A stretch of 64,000 nucleotides of DNA from CAJOLV01 sp045631885. Lineage in GTDB: Bacteria > Bacillota_I > Bacilli_A > RFN20 > CAG-826. Below the pieces are notes generated by a model. The model searched no databases and was not told the DNA's origin. It was given only the letters and a program-made list of their open reading frames with translations. Positions 52,826 to 61,292 of this stretch are shown here, piece by piece. Within the stretch, counting starts at the first letter, position 1. Each line of letters starts with the position of its first letter. Position numbers and translations under genes: made by a program. The stretch is from the NCBI GenBank assembly GCA_045631885.1, contig JAZQVN010000015.1, forward strand, positions 1-64,000, given 5' to 3'.

Positions 52826-53201
52826 AAGTTGTTGAAAAATAATTGTCAGTCAATCCACCATCCCATAAACGCACATGGAGATCTAGCGATATATCTTCGC
52901 AGCATGGACCATTTTCGACCTTGGTGTCATGTCTTGGATGAAAAACAAATTCAAAATCAGGTTCAAAGAAAGACAATATTTTTGTCTTTTTCATCTTTTC
53001 ATCAATGAGATTGTCGAGATATTCCACAAGAAGATCTACACACTCAGGCGTGAAAAGCTCTTCTCCATCTCTTTTATAATATATGATGTCTTTGAAGTTA
53101 AAACGAAATGAGGTTTTTATCCACCCAACTTCTTTGCTGTAGCCCCAACATTTTAATTTGAAAACCATTCCTTGCAATTTGAAAGTAATCCAGTTCATCA
53201 T
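52764..53201 (-). CDS. WapI-like immunity protein
   Basis: A 145-aa cytosolic protein. ILSFFEPDFEFVFHP in the middle and LHVRLWDGGLTDNYFSTTF with DIVRLRDYL near the end fit the WapI immunity family, whose members neutralise contact-dependent toxins. Immunity genes usually follow their toxin; here the gene precedes a BECR-type nuclease-like frame with overlapping ends. It may protect against a neighbour's toxin (orphan immunity). A TATAAA box lies 12 nt before the ATG with no Shine-Dalgarno sequence. Confidence 0.6.
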   Translation of the reverse strand: MMNWITFKLQGMVFKLKCWGYSKEVGWIKTSFRFNFKDIIYYKRDGEELFTPECVDLLVEYLDNLIDEKMKKTKILSFFEPDFEFVFHPRHDTKVENGPCCEDISLDLHVRLWDGGLTDNYFSTTFEREDIVRLRDYLVVVTRGN

Positions 53202-53445
53202 AACGATGACATTTTTATATATTTTGTAGGTACAATCAATACTTATTTTAGGTGGATACTTTTATCCCTATATTTATATTTAGTTAGATACTTTGTATTT
53301 AATTAAATAGAAATATTAATATAAATATTGGGATACTTTTTTCGCGTTTTTTACTATAGTATTTTTGCGAAAACATTTCATGCCAAAATTAGAAAACGGA
53401 TCCACCAGGACAGACCAAGCCCACGACTCTTTTTTATTGAATTTA

Positions 53446-53461
53446 AAAAGCGAACATCGCT
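53446..53461 (-). terminator. Short intrinsic terminator after the diguanylate cyclase gene
   Basis: A 5-bp stem AGCGA/TCGCT with a 3-nt loop is followed by TTTT on the minus strand. The stretch 53202-53445 otherwise shows only AT-rich sequence and a TTTTCGC/GCGAAAA hairpin at about 53339-53372. Confidence 0.6.
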
Positions 53462-53467
53462 GCTCAC

Positions 53468-54556
53468 TTAATCATCTTTGAATACGATGCAATTTTTGCC
53501 TTTGCCTTTAGCCCTGATGGCTTGCATATCGGCTTCGTTGAATATCTTTTCAAAGTCAAAATCTTTATCAACAGTGTAATAAGCTAGACCAATGGAGATT
53601 GTCACGCCATTTTTAATTCCGGCAACACTTGTTAATAAGTAATTAGCCTTTGCGACTAGTTCATCTCTAGTGAGATTTCTTTCAACAATTGCGAATTCAT
53701 CCCCACCCCATCTCGCACATAAGGCGTGTGGGATTTCATTTAACTTCTTTGCGACCTCAATTAAGATTTCATTTCCGACTGTATGACCATATTTATCGTT
53801 ATAAATCTTAAAATCATCAATATCGATAAACATTAGCCCAATAGTTTCACCTTCTTGAACTGTTAGATTGAGATTATTCACATAACTTAAATAATAAGCT
53901 TGGTTTTTTAAACCCGTGACGCTATCGGTGTTTGCATCTTGATAGTAGATGTCTTTAATTTTTTCTAATTTCTTAACAATCGTGCCATTAATTAAAGATA
54001 ATAAATAACCAATAAGCGTGCACATTGAGTAATACAAAACTAATAATGCTTTCTTGACCCAGTCGTTTTCACTACCTGCCGCTCCTCTAGTTAAATTGCT
54101 AATCGGAGGAACAGCAAAAATGAGAACCATTATTGCTAATAAAGTAAGTGATGCGATTAGTCCTTTCTTATGTCCAAAGAATAAACACAAGAAAATAGGG
54201 GCAATATTAATCCAGAATAAATAGATGGTATATGATGGAGCAAAGAAGACATATAAAATCGATAAGGACATTATCAACAGCGTAGTGATGACTTCAAAAA
54301 CGATTGTTTTGGAAACCTTGTTTTTTCTGAACATCACTATCTCCACGATTAATAAAGCAATAAAGGCCACTAGATAAGAGGCGGCGATAATACCTAATTC
54401 AATTTCGTTATTGATGAAGTTAATAATCGTACAACCAGTACCGATAAGGGAAAAGATAATTGAAGTTAAAACCAAAAAAGTCTTAGTCCTACTGTTATGA
54501 TCAATAAGGTTAAGCGTGGCGTTATTCCATTTTTCACTGATTTTACTTTTTCCCAT
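53468..54556 (-). CDS. GGDEF-domain diguanylate cyclase with six-helix membrane sensor
   Basis: A 362-aa protein. Residues about 25-190 contain six hydrophobic helices. The GGDEF domain follows with TDSVTGLKNQAYYLSYV, FIDIDDFKIYND, the full active-site ARWGGDEFAIVE and a closing GVTISIGLAYY. It should make c-di-GMP from two GTP. No RxxD inhibitory site is visible before the active site, so product inhibition is not expected. With the EAL protein at 38.8 kb it gives the window a complete make-and-break pair. A TATAAT box lies 10 nt before the ATG and no Shine-Dalgarno sequence is present. Confidence 0.93.
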   Translation of the reverse strand: MGKSKISEKWNNATLNLIDHNSRTKTFLVLTSIIFSLIGTGCTIINFINNEIELGIIAASYLVAFIALLIVEIVMFRKNKVSKTIVFEVITTLLIMSLSILYVFFAPSYTIYLFWINIAPIFLCLFFGHKKGLIASLTLLAIMVLIFAVPPISNLTRGAAGSENDWVKKALLVLYYSMCTLIGYLLSLINGTIVKKLEKIKDIYYQDANTDSVTGLKNQAYYLSYVNNLNLTVQEGETIGLMFIDIDDFKIYNDKYGHTVGNEILIEVAKKLNEIPHALCARWGGDEFAIVERNLTRDELVAKANYLLTSVAGIKNGVTISIGLAYYTVDKDFDFEKIFNEADMQAIRAKGKGKNCIVFKDD

Positions 54557-54646
54557 AATGTAGACAATTATAATACTAATTTTATAAAAATTAATAGGAA
54601 AAAATAAATCAAAACTTGATTTTTTGAATTTGAAAAAACAATTTGA

Positions 54647-55324
54647 TTATTTATCTTCTTTTGGAGAAAGGGCTTTAACTAGTAAAACTCCAAAGACTGG
54701 ACCAATGGAATTAAATAAGATACATAACACCATATTGATCGCAGCTTCTCCTCCCCATGCATTAGCGAATGAGAAGTAGAACATATTAGCGATACAGTGT
54801 TGGAAACCCGAATAAACAAAGATAAAAACAAATAGAACTAATAAGCCAGTTCCGAGTATAGAAATACGTTTATAGGCAAAGCATTTCACCGCGAGATAAA
54901 CACAGATTCCACATAAAGTGGACTTAATAATACAAGATAAGAAATCATTAAAAGAATTAAATGATAACCTGACCGCCGCAGCGCCCATCGAGGTGTTCAT
55001 AATATCTAAATCCTTAAATATTGCAAAACATAAATATCCTAAACCCACCGCGCCTATCGCATTACCGATTAACATGATTGGTAAAGAGATATAAAACGCT
55101 TTTGATTGTTTCTTCTCATAAATGAGACCAATCTTTCCTGTATATAAGGATAAATAAAATGTACAAACAGTGAATAAACCCACCGCGAATAATAACGAGC
55201 CTAATACTTTTCCTAATTCTCCTTCAACAAGGAAGGTCATTAAAATATATAAAAAGCCTCCTACACCGATAGATAATCCAGCGAGGATACCTTTTAAGAA
55301 AGAAAATAGTAATTCTTTTTTCAT
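54647..55324 (-). CDS. Formate/nitrite transporter (FNT) family channel
   Basis: A 225-aa membrane protein with six to seven helices. The family's central half-helix motif appears as SGFQHCIANMFYFS, the counterpart of G-F-E-H-x-V-A-N-M, with Gln in place of the usual Glu. FNT proteins pass formate, nitrite, hydrosulfide or acetate. The start at 55324 has GGAG upstream; the frame opens 15 codons earlier inside the upstream gene. It lies 13 bp after the broken phosphatidyltransferase gene. Substrate unknown; formate would suit a fermenter. Confidence 0.8.
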   Translation of the reverse strand: MKKELLFSFLKGILAGLSIGVGGFLYILMTFLVEGELGKVLGSLLFAVGLFTVCTFYLSLYTGKIGLIYEKKQSKAFYISLPIMLIGNAIGAVGLGYLCFAIFKDLDIMNTSMGAAAVRLSFNSFNDFLSCIIKSTLCGICVYLAVKCFAYKRISILGTGLLVLFVFIFVYSGFQHCIANMFYFSFANAWGGEAAINMVLCILFNSIGPVFGVLLVKALSPKEDK

Positions 55325-55337
55325 ATTCGACTCCAAT

Positions 55338-55802
55338 CTAGCTATTTGCAGTTTCCAATTGTTGTTCATTTCCTCTTAATAAGAAAATAGATTTATTTCT
55401 ATCATTATATTCTTTTGATAATAAATGAATTAGACAAATTTCAATTCCAGCGAATATCGCCACACTTCCAAAGACATATAAATAGATATCATAAATAAGA
55501 TGGATATTACCGATGAAGGTATATGGGAAGAGGAATATCGCCGCACTCATGCACTTATTCGCGTATGTGTGTAACGCTGAAAACTTCTTATATTTAATCG
55601 CGCAGATAATGTAGCCCACTAATTGGAAAACAATAGGAACAATGATCATTATCCAGTTAGCAATCGATAAATTCTCGATGAAGATTGGAAGCATTTTGAA
55701 ACCCATTACACCGAGAAAAATGAGGTCAGTTGCACTATCAAGGATAGCGCCAACCTTACTAGAGAGATGGAACTTTCTAGCGATAAATCCATGTGAACTC
55801 AC
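55338..55802 (-). pseudogene. CDP-alcohol phosphatidyltransferase, 3' fragment
   Basis: About 150 codons of a phosphatidyltransferase of the PgsA type. The signature D-G-x-x-A-R-x8-G-x3-D-x3-D is cut at its first residue: the frame enters at HGFIARKFHLSSKVGAILDSATD, with the expected first Asp lost. Three or four membrane helices follow. The 5' part lies at 57559-57654 on the other side of the IS200/IS605 element. About 25 codons between the two fragments seem to be missing, so excision alone would not restore the gene. The GTG at 55802 lies within the tnpB end. Confidence 0.85.
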
Positions 55803-57244
55803 TCGGCAATTGAATTACCGAGCATCTGGGTTGCATATTGGTTGATGATATCTTCCAATATATATCCATCTGGGTAGTTCCTACCCGATATCCCTACGTT
55901 ACCAGCCTTACCATTCCAATTTTGGTAATCTTCATTTAAAAACTGGTCTGTTACAGGAATATATTCTCTTCTTGGGTTAGATAATCCTTTAATAGGCGTA
56001 TCAAAATCTAGAGAGAAGTTTTGTCGATATAATCTCATGATGTTAAATGCCCCGACTGCATCTGCATTATAGATATCGTTACCATCCATAAATAAACCAC
56101 GATGTTTTCTTTTCGATTTATCATAATAATCTTTTGATACTGTTAATGATTTAGGAGAACATCCAGAAGAATATGCTTCATCGATGATAATTAGTTCAAC
56201 TCCTTCTTTTTTGAGCTTATAGGAAAGATATTCATAGATTCTAGCAAAGCATATAGCTCTCATATTCTGGTTATATCTGTGCTTATCTTTGTTAGAATTA
56301 AACTCTTTCTTTTGATGAAGGATACCCGTGACATCTCCAATGATCACTTTAGAGATATCATGATTGTTACAGTAGTTAACAATATATCTAGAGGCACGAT
56401 GGAGGATGAGATTAATCCTTTTATTCTTAAGTTCATATAAATGTTTAATCTTATTAGTAGAGACTCCTTTCTTATGGTTAGGAAAACACTTATCATATAT
56501 CGACTGATAATAAGCAATTCTTTTAGAGAAATAATAAGAAGTGTTTTGGATTGAAGCTCCTGAGACAATAAATGAATATCCGTTATTGTCATAGACTGTT
56601 AACAGGTTCTTACTTCCAATATCAATGCTTATATAATGCTTATTATCTTCTTTTAATGATTTAACTTCTTCTTCATAGATGATATAGACTTTATATCTAT
56701 TCTTATCCATATACACGAATTCCACTTGTTTAATAATAGAGAAAGTTCTTTTTAGAGGAATATAGAAGAAATCTTTTTCGATATTATATTTTTCTTTTAG
56801 ATGCTGTTTAAGCCTACTAGGAATAGAAAAGCGGATTTGATTACTAGTAACCTTAATAGAATTTTGAAGGTATTTAAAAGAAGTATGGGAGCCATCTTTC
56901 TTATAATAAGGGGAGTGTGGTTCTCCTTCATATTCTTTTAAATGTCCTTTTTCTTTCCTATATTCATATCTACTCTTAAGAGCGAAATAACTCTTCCAAG
57001 CTTCACTTAGCCTAGCAAGGACATCTTGACTGGTTTGGGCAGGTAAAGATTTATACCAGATATTATCCTTTAATCTTTTCTTTTGATCATACCAGTCTGG
57101 AATAGAGACAAATCCAAGACTTTTATATTCTTTTCTTTCATAATTACCAACGTTGAATAATTTAGACGCTGCATAAGAAAGATGTCCAAGAATGATGGAC
57201 AATTTCTCGTCTACTTTCAATTCAAATTGGTAAGTTAGTAGCAT
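55799..57244 (-). CDS. tnpB: TnpB family protein of the IS200/IS605 element
   Basis: A 481-aa RNA-guided nuclease-family protein. RuvC motifs are ISIDIGSKNLL (first Asp), VIIGDVTGI (Asp where Glu is usual) and DIYNADAVGAFNI (third Asp). The zinc-ribbon region between the second and third motifs keeps only SSGCSP; the other three Cys positions are absent, as in a known subset of IS1341-type proteins. AAAAGGAGT precedes the ATG. Its 3' end overlaps the right-end hairpin, where the guide RNA is expected to arise, so the guide would come from the phosphatidyltransferase sequence just outside. Confidence 0.9.
   Translation of the reverse strand: MLLTYQFELKVDEKLSIILGHLSYAASKLFNVGNYERKEYKSLGFVSIPDWYDQKKRLKDNIWYKSLPAQTSQDVLARLSEAWKSYFALKSRYEYRKEKGHLKEYEGEPHSPYYKKDGSHTSFKYLQNSIKVTSNQIRFSIPSRLKQHLKEKYNIEKDFFYIPLKRTFSIIKQVEFVYMDKNRYKVYIIYEEEVKSLKEDNKHYISIDIGSKNLLTVYDNNGYSFIVSGASIQNTSYYFSKRIAYYQSIYDKCFPNHKKGVSTNKIKHLYELKNKRINLILHRASRYIVNYCNNHDISKVIIGDVTGILHQKKEFNSNKDKHRYNQNMRAICFARIYEYLSYKLKKEGVELIIIDEAYSSGCSPKSLTVSKDYYDKSKRKHRGLFMDGNDIYNADAVGAFNIMRLYRQNFSLDFDTPIKGLSNPRREYIPVTDQFLNEDYQNWNGKAGNVGISGRNYPDGYILEDIINQYATQMLGNSIAE
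55802..55822 (-). repeat. Right-end subterminal hairpin of the IS element
   Basis: CTCGG/CCGAG with inner AATT/AATT pairing forms the TnpA-binding type hairpin and spans the final tnpB codons and stop. Confidence 0.8.
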
Positions 57245-57246
57245 AT

Positions 57247-57409
57247 TACTCCTTTTCTTGCTTTTGGATATATTGTCTTATCGCCTCTTCTGATGTGGAA
57301 CCAATCGTTTCTATCTTTGAAGTCAAAACCTTCCTTCGACATTTAGTGGATCAAACAATATGATAATTAATATTAAAAAGCATGTTCGTCCATGCCTTAG
57401 TTCACCCAT
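57247..57409 (-). pseudogene. tnpA: tnpA (Y1 transposase) remnant
   Basis: The first part translates to a TnpA start (MGELRHGRTC, then FLILIIILFD). After a one-base frame change it reads TKCRRKVLT, the conserved T-K-Y-R-R-K-V segment, and joins directly to the C-terminal TIGSTSEEAIRQYIQKQ. The whole middle, including the HUH motif and the catalytic Tyr, is deleted. It ends 2 bp before the tnpB ATG. Confidence 0.82.
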
Positions 57410-57436
57410 ATCCAATTCCTCTACATATAGTATATC

Positions 57437-57460
57437 AAAAAAGTGGTAATTTTACCACTT
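57437..57460 (-). terminator. Internal terminator near the IS left end
   Basis: A 9-bp perfect stem AAGTGGTAA/TTACCACTT with a 2-nt loop is followed on the minus strand by TTTT. IS200-type elements are known to carry such a terminator to block incoming transcription. Confidence 0.75.
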
Positions 57461-57537
57461 AATATTCATACTATTTCAACATATTTACATCACATATGGT
57501 GAGGGTGGTGTTCTTATTGATTAAGGCTCATTTTCAT

Positions 57538-57558
57538 CTCGGCAGTTGAACAACTGAG
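57538..57558 (-). repeat. Left-end subterminal hairpin of the IS element
   Basis: A CTC-GTTG / CAAC-GAG hairpin that matches the right-end hairpin at 17 of 21 positions. The stretch 57461-57537 between it and the internal terminator holds no gene. Confidence 0.75.
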
Positions 57559-57654
57559 GATTCCCATTCGGTATCCTAAAAAGATGATGATAATCGCACC
57601 AATAAGACGAATAGAGGTAATGATATTCGGGATGGCTATCGCATACTTTTTCAT
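57559..57654 (-). pseudogene. CDP-alcohol phosphatidyltransferase, 5' fragment
   Basis: From the ATG at 57654 the minus strand reads MKKYAIAIPNIITSIRLIG then a hydrophobic IIIIFLGYRM, the standard N-terminus (N-x-P-N-x-x-T-x-x-R) of the family. The frame then enters the IS left end and stops at 57514. It pairs with the 3' fragment at 55338-55802. Confidence 0.85.
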
Positions 57655-57713
57655 ATTGGAAAATATTATAATTATTTTTTAAAAAGTTGTTAAGAACTTA
57701 TCGGTGAGAAAAA

Positions 57714-57757
57714 TAAAAAAAGCCGTGTTTTGCATTGATTTTCCTGCAAAAACGCGG
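57714..57757 (-). terminator. Intrinsic terminator after the ZIP gene
   Basis: CCG-GTTTT-GCA pairs with TGC-AAAAC-CGG across a 10-nt loop. Seven T residues follow on the minus strand. Confidence 0.8.
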
Positions 57758-57785
57758 TTTTTTGTTTAAATTTAATATTTTGTTA

Positions 57786-58583
57786 TTATCCTAATGCGAT
57801 GTCTAAAACCATCATTAGAACAAAGCCAGCGACGAATGACCAAACACCAAAGTGATGGATGGAATCGCCCTTCATATCAGGCACCATTTCTTCGATGATG
57901 ACATAGAGCATACAACCTGCGGCAAAGGCAAGAGCCCAAGGCATGATAACTTGTACTTGCATTGCGAAGAATAAGCCAATCACCGCGGCGACTGGTTCAA
58001 CTGCACCAGAGAGTGAACCGAATAAGAATGACTTCTTTGCACTATTACCAGCGCTTTGCATTGTTAAGGCAACAGCCGCACCTTCTGGAACATTTTGAAT
58101 GCCCATACCAATGGCTAACATTAACGCACCCATAAGTAAGGTTGGATCTTCATGACTCCATGTTGCAAGAGCGACACCATAAGCAATACCAACAGATAAA
58201 CCTTCTGGGATGTTGTGGATGGTCACGGATAAAAACATTTTCGCGTTCCTACTTAATCTAGTTGTCTTAATACCTTCTTCGTTGTTTTCTTGGTGAATAT
58301 GAGGGACGAGTTTATCAATTCCCCAAATGAATAAAGCACCTACAACAATAGATATGGCAACAACTAACCACGATGGCATATATTCAATTGGTTCTTTTGT
58401 TGCAGGAACGATAAGAGAAAAGATGGACGCTGCAAGCATAATGCCTGAAGCAAATCCAATAAATATTTGATTAATAGTTTGGGATATCTTTTTATTTCTA
58501 AAGAAGAAAACTAATGCAGAGCCTAATGCGGTGCATATAAAAGTAAGAGATATACCAATAATCGCGTTTACTACTGGTGGCAT
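57786..58583 (-). CDS. ZIP-family metal transporter
   Basis: A 265-aa membrane protein with eight helices. The signature helices IV and V are present: SVTIHNIPEGLSVGIAYG and GMGIQNVPEGAAVAL, followed by FGSLSGAVEPVAAVIG. ZIP proteins import zinc, iron or manganese. A His-containing cytosolic loop (PHIHQENNEEG) lies between helices III and IV. Its start overlaps the metG stop by 1 bp (TAATG), an unusual operon partner; MetRS is a zinc enzyme, which may explain the pairing. Confidence 0.93.
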   Translation of the reverse strand: MPPVVNAIIGISLTFICTALGSALVFFFRNKKISQTINQIFIGFASGIMLAASIFSLIVPATKEPIEYMPSWLVVAISIVVGALFIWGIDKLVPHIHQENNEEGIKTTRLSRNAKMFLSVTIHNIPEGLSVGIAYGVALATWSHEDPTLLMGALMLAIGMGIQNVPEGAAVALTMQSAGNSAKKSFLFGSLSGAVEPVAAVIGLFFAMQVQVIMPWALAFAAGCMLYVIIEEMVPDMKGDSIHHFGVWSFVAGFVLMMVLDIALG

Positions 58584-60178
58584 TATTTATTTCCGCCCAT
58601 TAATTCTTGAATATATGGAACCTCAATTGAGGCATCTAATCTTGGGAACAATTGTTCGCCTTTATTAACGAGTTGTCCACCTAAATATGATAAATCATAT
58701 ACTTGGTCATATTTGACTTCTTCTGGATTTAATCCTAATTGGGCAAATAACTTATCAGAAGCGGTCACTAAGACTGGTTTTAATAAATTTCCAGCGACAA
58801 ATAAGGCTGTCGCTAAGTGATTCATGACACTCGCTAAATCTTTTTGTTTAGATTCATCCTTAGCTAAAGCCCATGGAGTGGTTTCATCAATATATTTATT
58901 CGCTCTATTAACGATATCCATCGCACATGTAATAGCTTCAGTAATCTTTAAATCATCTAAAAGATTCTCATATTGTTTAACTGATGCGTTAATAACGCTT
59001 TCAAGTTCTCCATCAAATGGAGTAACTTTGCCTTGATAAGATGGGATATTTCCTTGGAAATATTTATTAATCATAGAAACAGTTCTATTTAATAAATTAC
59101 CTAAGGAGTTAGCTAAGTCGGTATTAGTTCTTTCCACGAATTGTTCTGGAGTAAACGAGCCATCTTGACCAAAGGTCACTTCTCTAGTTAAGTAATATCT
59201 AACTGCATCAACACCATATCTTTCCACGAGTGGGTATGGGTCAACAACATTACCTTTAGATTTACTCATCTTGCTATCTCTCATCATTAATAAACCATGG
59301 ATTAATTCTCTATCTGGTTTTCTGACATTGATAGATTCAAGGAACATTGGCCAATAAATCGCGTGGAATCTCGTGATATCCGCGCCTAAAATGTGAATAA
59401 TTTCACATTCTGGATCTTCCCAGAACTTCTTAAATAATTCTTCGTTATCACTTCCGTATCCTAACGCGGAGATGTAATTGGTTAGAGCATCTAACCAAAC
59501 ATAGATGACGTGTTTTGGATTTTCTTTAATTTGAATGCCCCAAGTGAAGCTTGTTCTAGAAACGCATAAATCATCTAATCCTGGTTTGATAAATGTGTTG
59601 ATCATTTCATTCTTTCTAGATTCTGGTAATAAGAATTTTGGATTCTCATCATAGAATTTTAATAAACTATCAACATATTTACTGGTTTTGAAGAAATAAG
59701 CTTCTTCTTCCGCTTCATGAACTGGTCTACCGCAGTCAGGGCAAACGTGTTCTGGTCCAACTTGAGTGTCAGTCCAGAAAGATTCACAAGGTGTGCAATA
59801 CCATCCTTTATATTTACCAAGGTAAATATCTTCATGTTCTAACATATGAGAGAAGATCTTTTGGACGGTTTTAATATGTCTATCTTGTGTAGTTCTAATA
59901 AAGTCATCATTAGAAATATGAAGTAATTCCCATAATTTATGGAAACCTTCGACGATGTTATCGACAAATTCTTGAGGAGTAACGCCTGCTTTCTTCGCGT
60001 TCTCTTCTATTTTTTGTCCGTGTTCATCCGCGCCTGTTAAAAAATAACATTCAAAACCTCTCATTCGTTTATAACGGGCAAAAACATCAGTTAAGGTTGT
60101 GCAGTACGCATGACCGATGTGTAATTTTGCACTTGGGTAATAAATTGGGGTAGTAATATAGAATCTTTTCTTTTCCAT
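58583..60178 (-). CDS. metG: Methionyl-tRNA synthetase
   Basis: A 531-aa class Ia synthetase charging tRNA-Met. Motifs are YYPSAKLHIGHAYCTT (HIGH), GADEHGQKI, a zinc-binding insertion with CTPCESFW and CPDCGRP, and DSKMSKSKGNVV (KMSKS). The anticodon-binding helical domain follows, and there is no C-terminal EMAP/dimerisation domain, so it is the short form. AAAGGAGG precedes the ATG. It leads a two-gene operon with the ZIP transporter. Confidence 0.97.
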   Translation of the reverse strand: MEKKRFYITTPIYYPSAKLHIGHAYCTTLTDVFARYKRMRGFECYFLTGADEHGQKIEENAKKAGVTPQEFVDNIVEGFHKLWELLHISNDDFIRTTQDRHIKTVQKIFSHMLEHEDIYLGKYKGWYCTPCESFWTDTQVGPEHVCPDCGRPVHEAEEEAYFFKTSKYVDSLLKFYDENPKFLLPESRKNEMINTFIKPGLDDLCVSRTSFTWGIQIKENPKHVIYVWLDALTNYISALGYGSDNEELFKKFWEDPECEIIHILGADITRFHAIYWPMFLESINVRKPDRELIHGLLMMRDSKMSKSKGNVVDPYPLVERYGVDAVRYYLTREVTFGQDGSFTPEQFVERTNTDLANSLGNLLNRTVSMINKYFQGNIPSYQGKVTPFDGELESVINASVKQYENLLDDLKITEAITCAMDIVNRANKYIDETTPWALAKDESKQKDLASVMNHLATALFVAGNLLKPVLVTASDKLFAQLGLNPEEVKYDQVYDLSYLGGQLVNKGEQLFPRLDASIEVPYIQELMGGNK

Positions 60179-60213
60179 GGCGAATGAGCCTCCTTTAATA
60201 ATATTAAAATAGT

Positions 60214-60236
60214 GAAGAAAACCGGATTTCTCCGGT
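60214..60236 (-). terminator. Intrinsic terminator after rpmE
   Basis: A 6-bp stem ACCGGA/TCCGGT with a 4-nt loop is followed on the minus strand by TTTCTTC. Confidence 0.8.
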
Positions 60237-60249
60237 AACTTTCTTTTTC

Positions 60250-60453
60250 TTATTTAAGACCGTATTTACGATTGAAGCGGTCGACACGACCATCACTTTG
60301 TACGAATCTTTGTTTGCCAGTATAGAATGGGTGGCAATTTGAGCATGTATCAACTTTGATTTCCTTTAAAACGGAACCTGTTTCGAATGTGGTACCGCAG
60401 GAAACGCAGGTGACTGTGCAACGATTGTAATTTGGGTGAATACCTTTTTTCAT
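60250..60453 (-). CDS. rpmE: 50S ribosomal protein L31, zinc-binding type
   Basis: A 67-aa ribosomal protein with the full C-x-x-C pair set: CVSCGTTF and CSNCHPFYTG, which bind one zinc. This is the C-plus paralogue; a zinc-free form may exist elsewhere and replace it under zinc limitation. GGAAGGAG is a strong ribosome site. It has its own promoter and terminator. Confidence 0.96.
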   Translation of the reverse strand: MKKGIHPNYNRCTVTCVSCGTTFETGSVLKEIKVDTCSNCHPFYTGKQRFVQSDGRVDRFNRKYGLK

Positions 60454-60507
60454 AATTTCTCCTTCCGCCTGGAACAGTAACTTCGTCCAAGAAAGTTTGC
60501 GATATAC

Positions 60508-60537
60508 ACTTTATCAAATCATGGTATTAATAGTCAA
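60508..60537 (-). promoter_or_regulatory. Promoter of rpmE
   Basis: On the minus strand TTGACT (60532-60537) and TAAAGT (60508-60513) are 18 nt apart, giving a leader of about 50 nt. Confidence 0.6.
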
Positions 60538-60559
60538 AATATTTTTAAATAAAATTATT

Positions 60560-60934
60560 TTATTGAGCCCCGGGGTCTTCAAGAGCACATGTTCCATCGT
60601 CCCTCCCGTCTTCAAATGAGTCATGCAATACACCAGAATAATTCATTTTACAATATAGGACTCTAACAATTTCAACTGTGTTTGTTTCTTCATGTATCAA
60701 ATAAAAAGCATTGTAATTGCTTTCTTTAACTCTACGATATTGATTTCCACTTTCTCCGATAAACACAACAGGGTTTCTATTTGGCATCGTTTTAAGATTA
60801 TCACATTTTAAGTAAATATTTTTCACGATATAGTCAGCAGCTTTTACTAACTGAAAAGTTGTTACAATATAAAATTTAATAGAATCTAAATCCAAAACAC
60901 TTTCTCTAGAAAAATGGACTTTGTATTTTTTCAT
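60560..60934 (-). CDS. RelE/ParE-family toxin
   Basis: A 124-aa small toxin. VHFSRESVLDLDSIKFYI at the start and YRRVKESNYNAFYLIHEETNTVEIVRVLYCKMNY near the end are the typical ParE/RelE beta-core strands, including the Arg-rich active-site strand. The last 18 residues are an extra acidic tail. RelE types cut mRNA on the ribosome, and ParE types poison gyrase; which one applies cannot be told. It overlaps the antitoxin gene by 4 bp. Confidence 0.85.
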   Translation of the reverse strand: MKKYKVHFSRESVLDLDSIKFYIVTTFQLVKAADYIVKNIYLKCDNLKTMPNRNPVVFIGESGNQYRRVKESNYNAFYLIHEETNTVEIVRVLYCKMNYSGVLHDSFEDGRDDGTCALEDPGAQ

Positions 60935-61239
60935 CTTTTTCTGCCTTTACCAAACAACATCTCTTTAACTTCTTCTGAGGTGTAGTAGTTTCCATTTTCA
61001 TAATCTTTGTGAGTTTTTTCTAAACTTTCAATTAGTTCTTCATCAGTGTAATCTTCAATAAAAATAGATTGCTTTGGTAATTTCAATTCAAAAGGAAGAC
61101 CTTTGTTCATGATTATTTGCTTATAAAACATTTGAACCGCACCAGAAGCACTAACACCAAGTTGATCTAAAATAGCTTCTGCTTCTCTTTTTAAATCAGC
61201 GTCCATTCTAACGTAAACAATACCATTTTCTTTTGCCAT
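60931..61239 (-). CDS. RelB/DinJ-family antitoxin
   Basis: A 102-aa antitoxin with an N-terminal ribbon-helix-helix: GIVYVRMDADLKREAEAILD, then LGVSASGAVQMFYKQII, the RelB/DinJ signature. The acidic C-terminal half would wrap the toxin. GCGAGGAG lies before the ATG. It is the first gene of the pair, as usual for type II systems, and probably represses its own promoter through the direct repeats upstream. Confidence 0.9.
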   Translation of the reverse strand: MAKENGIVYVRMDADLKREAEAILDQLGVSASGAVQMFYKQIIMNKGLPFELKLPKQSIFIEDYTDEELIESLEKTHKDYENGNYYTSEEVKEMLFGKGRKR

Positions 61240-61262
61240 AATCGTAAAATCTCCTCGCTTGT

Positions 61263-61292
61263 ATTTTACTATACTTTTGCAATCTTTTGCAA
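61263..61292 (-). promoter_or_regulatory. Promoter and direct-repeat operator of the toxin-antitoxin pair
   Basis: Two 9-bp direct repeats TTGCAAAAG with 10-bp period (61274-61282 and 61284-61292) overlap a promoter with -35 TTGCAA and -10 TAAAAT (61263-61268), 18 nt apart. One-turn spacing suits two ribbon-helix-helix dimers. Confidence 0.6.

Larger units (their letters stand above)
55799..57558 (-). mobile_element. IS200/IS605-family element with tnpB and decayed tnpA
   Basis: Bounded by two related 21-nt subterminal hairpins, at 55802-55822 (right end, overlapping the last tnpB codons) and 57538-57558 (left end), identical at 17 of 21 positions. It contains tnpB, a tnpA remnant and an internal terminator. 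IS200/IS605 elements move as single strands, make no target duplication and recognise subterminal hairpins, which fits what is seen. The exact outer ends are not determined. It splits a CDP-alcohol phosphatidyltransferase gene. Without TnpA it can move only if an active copy supplies it. Confidence 0.88.
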
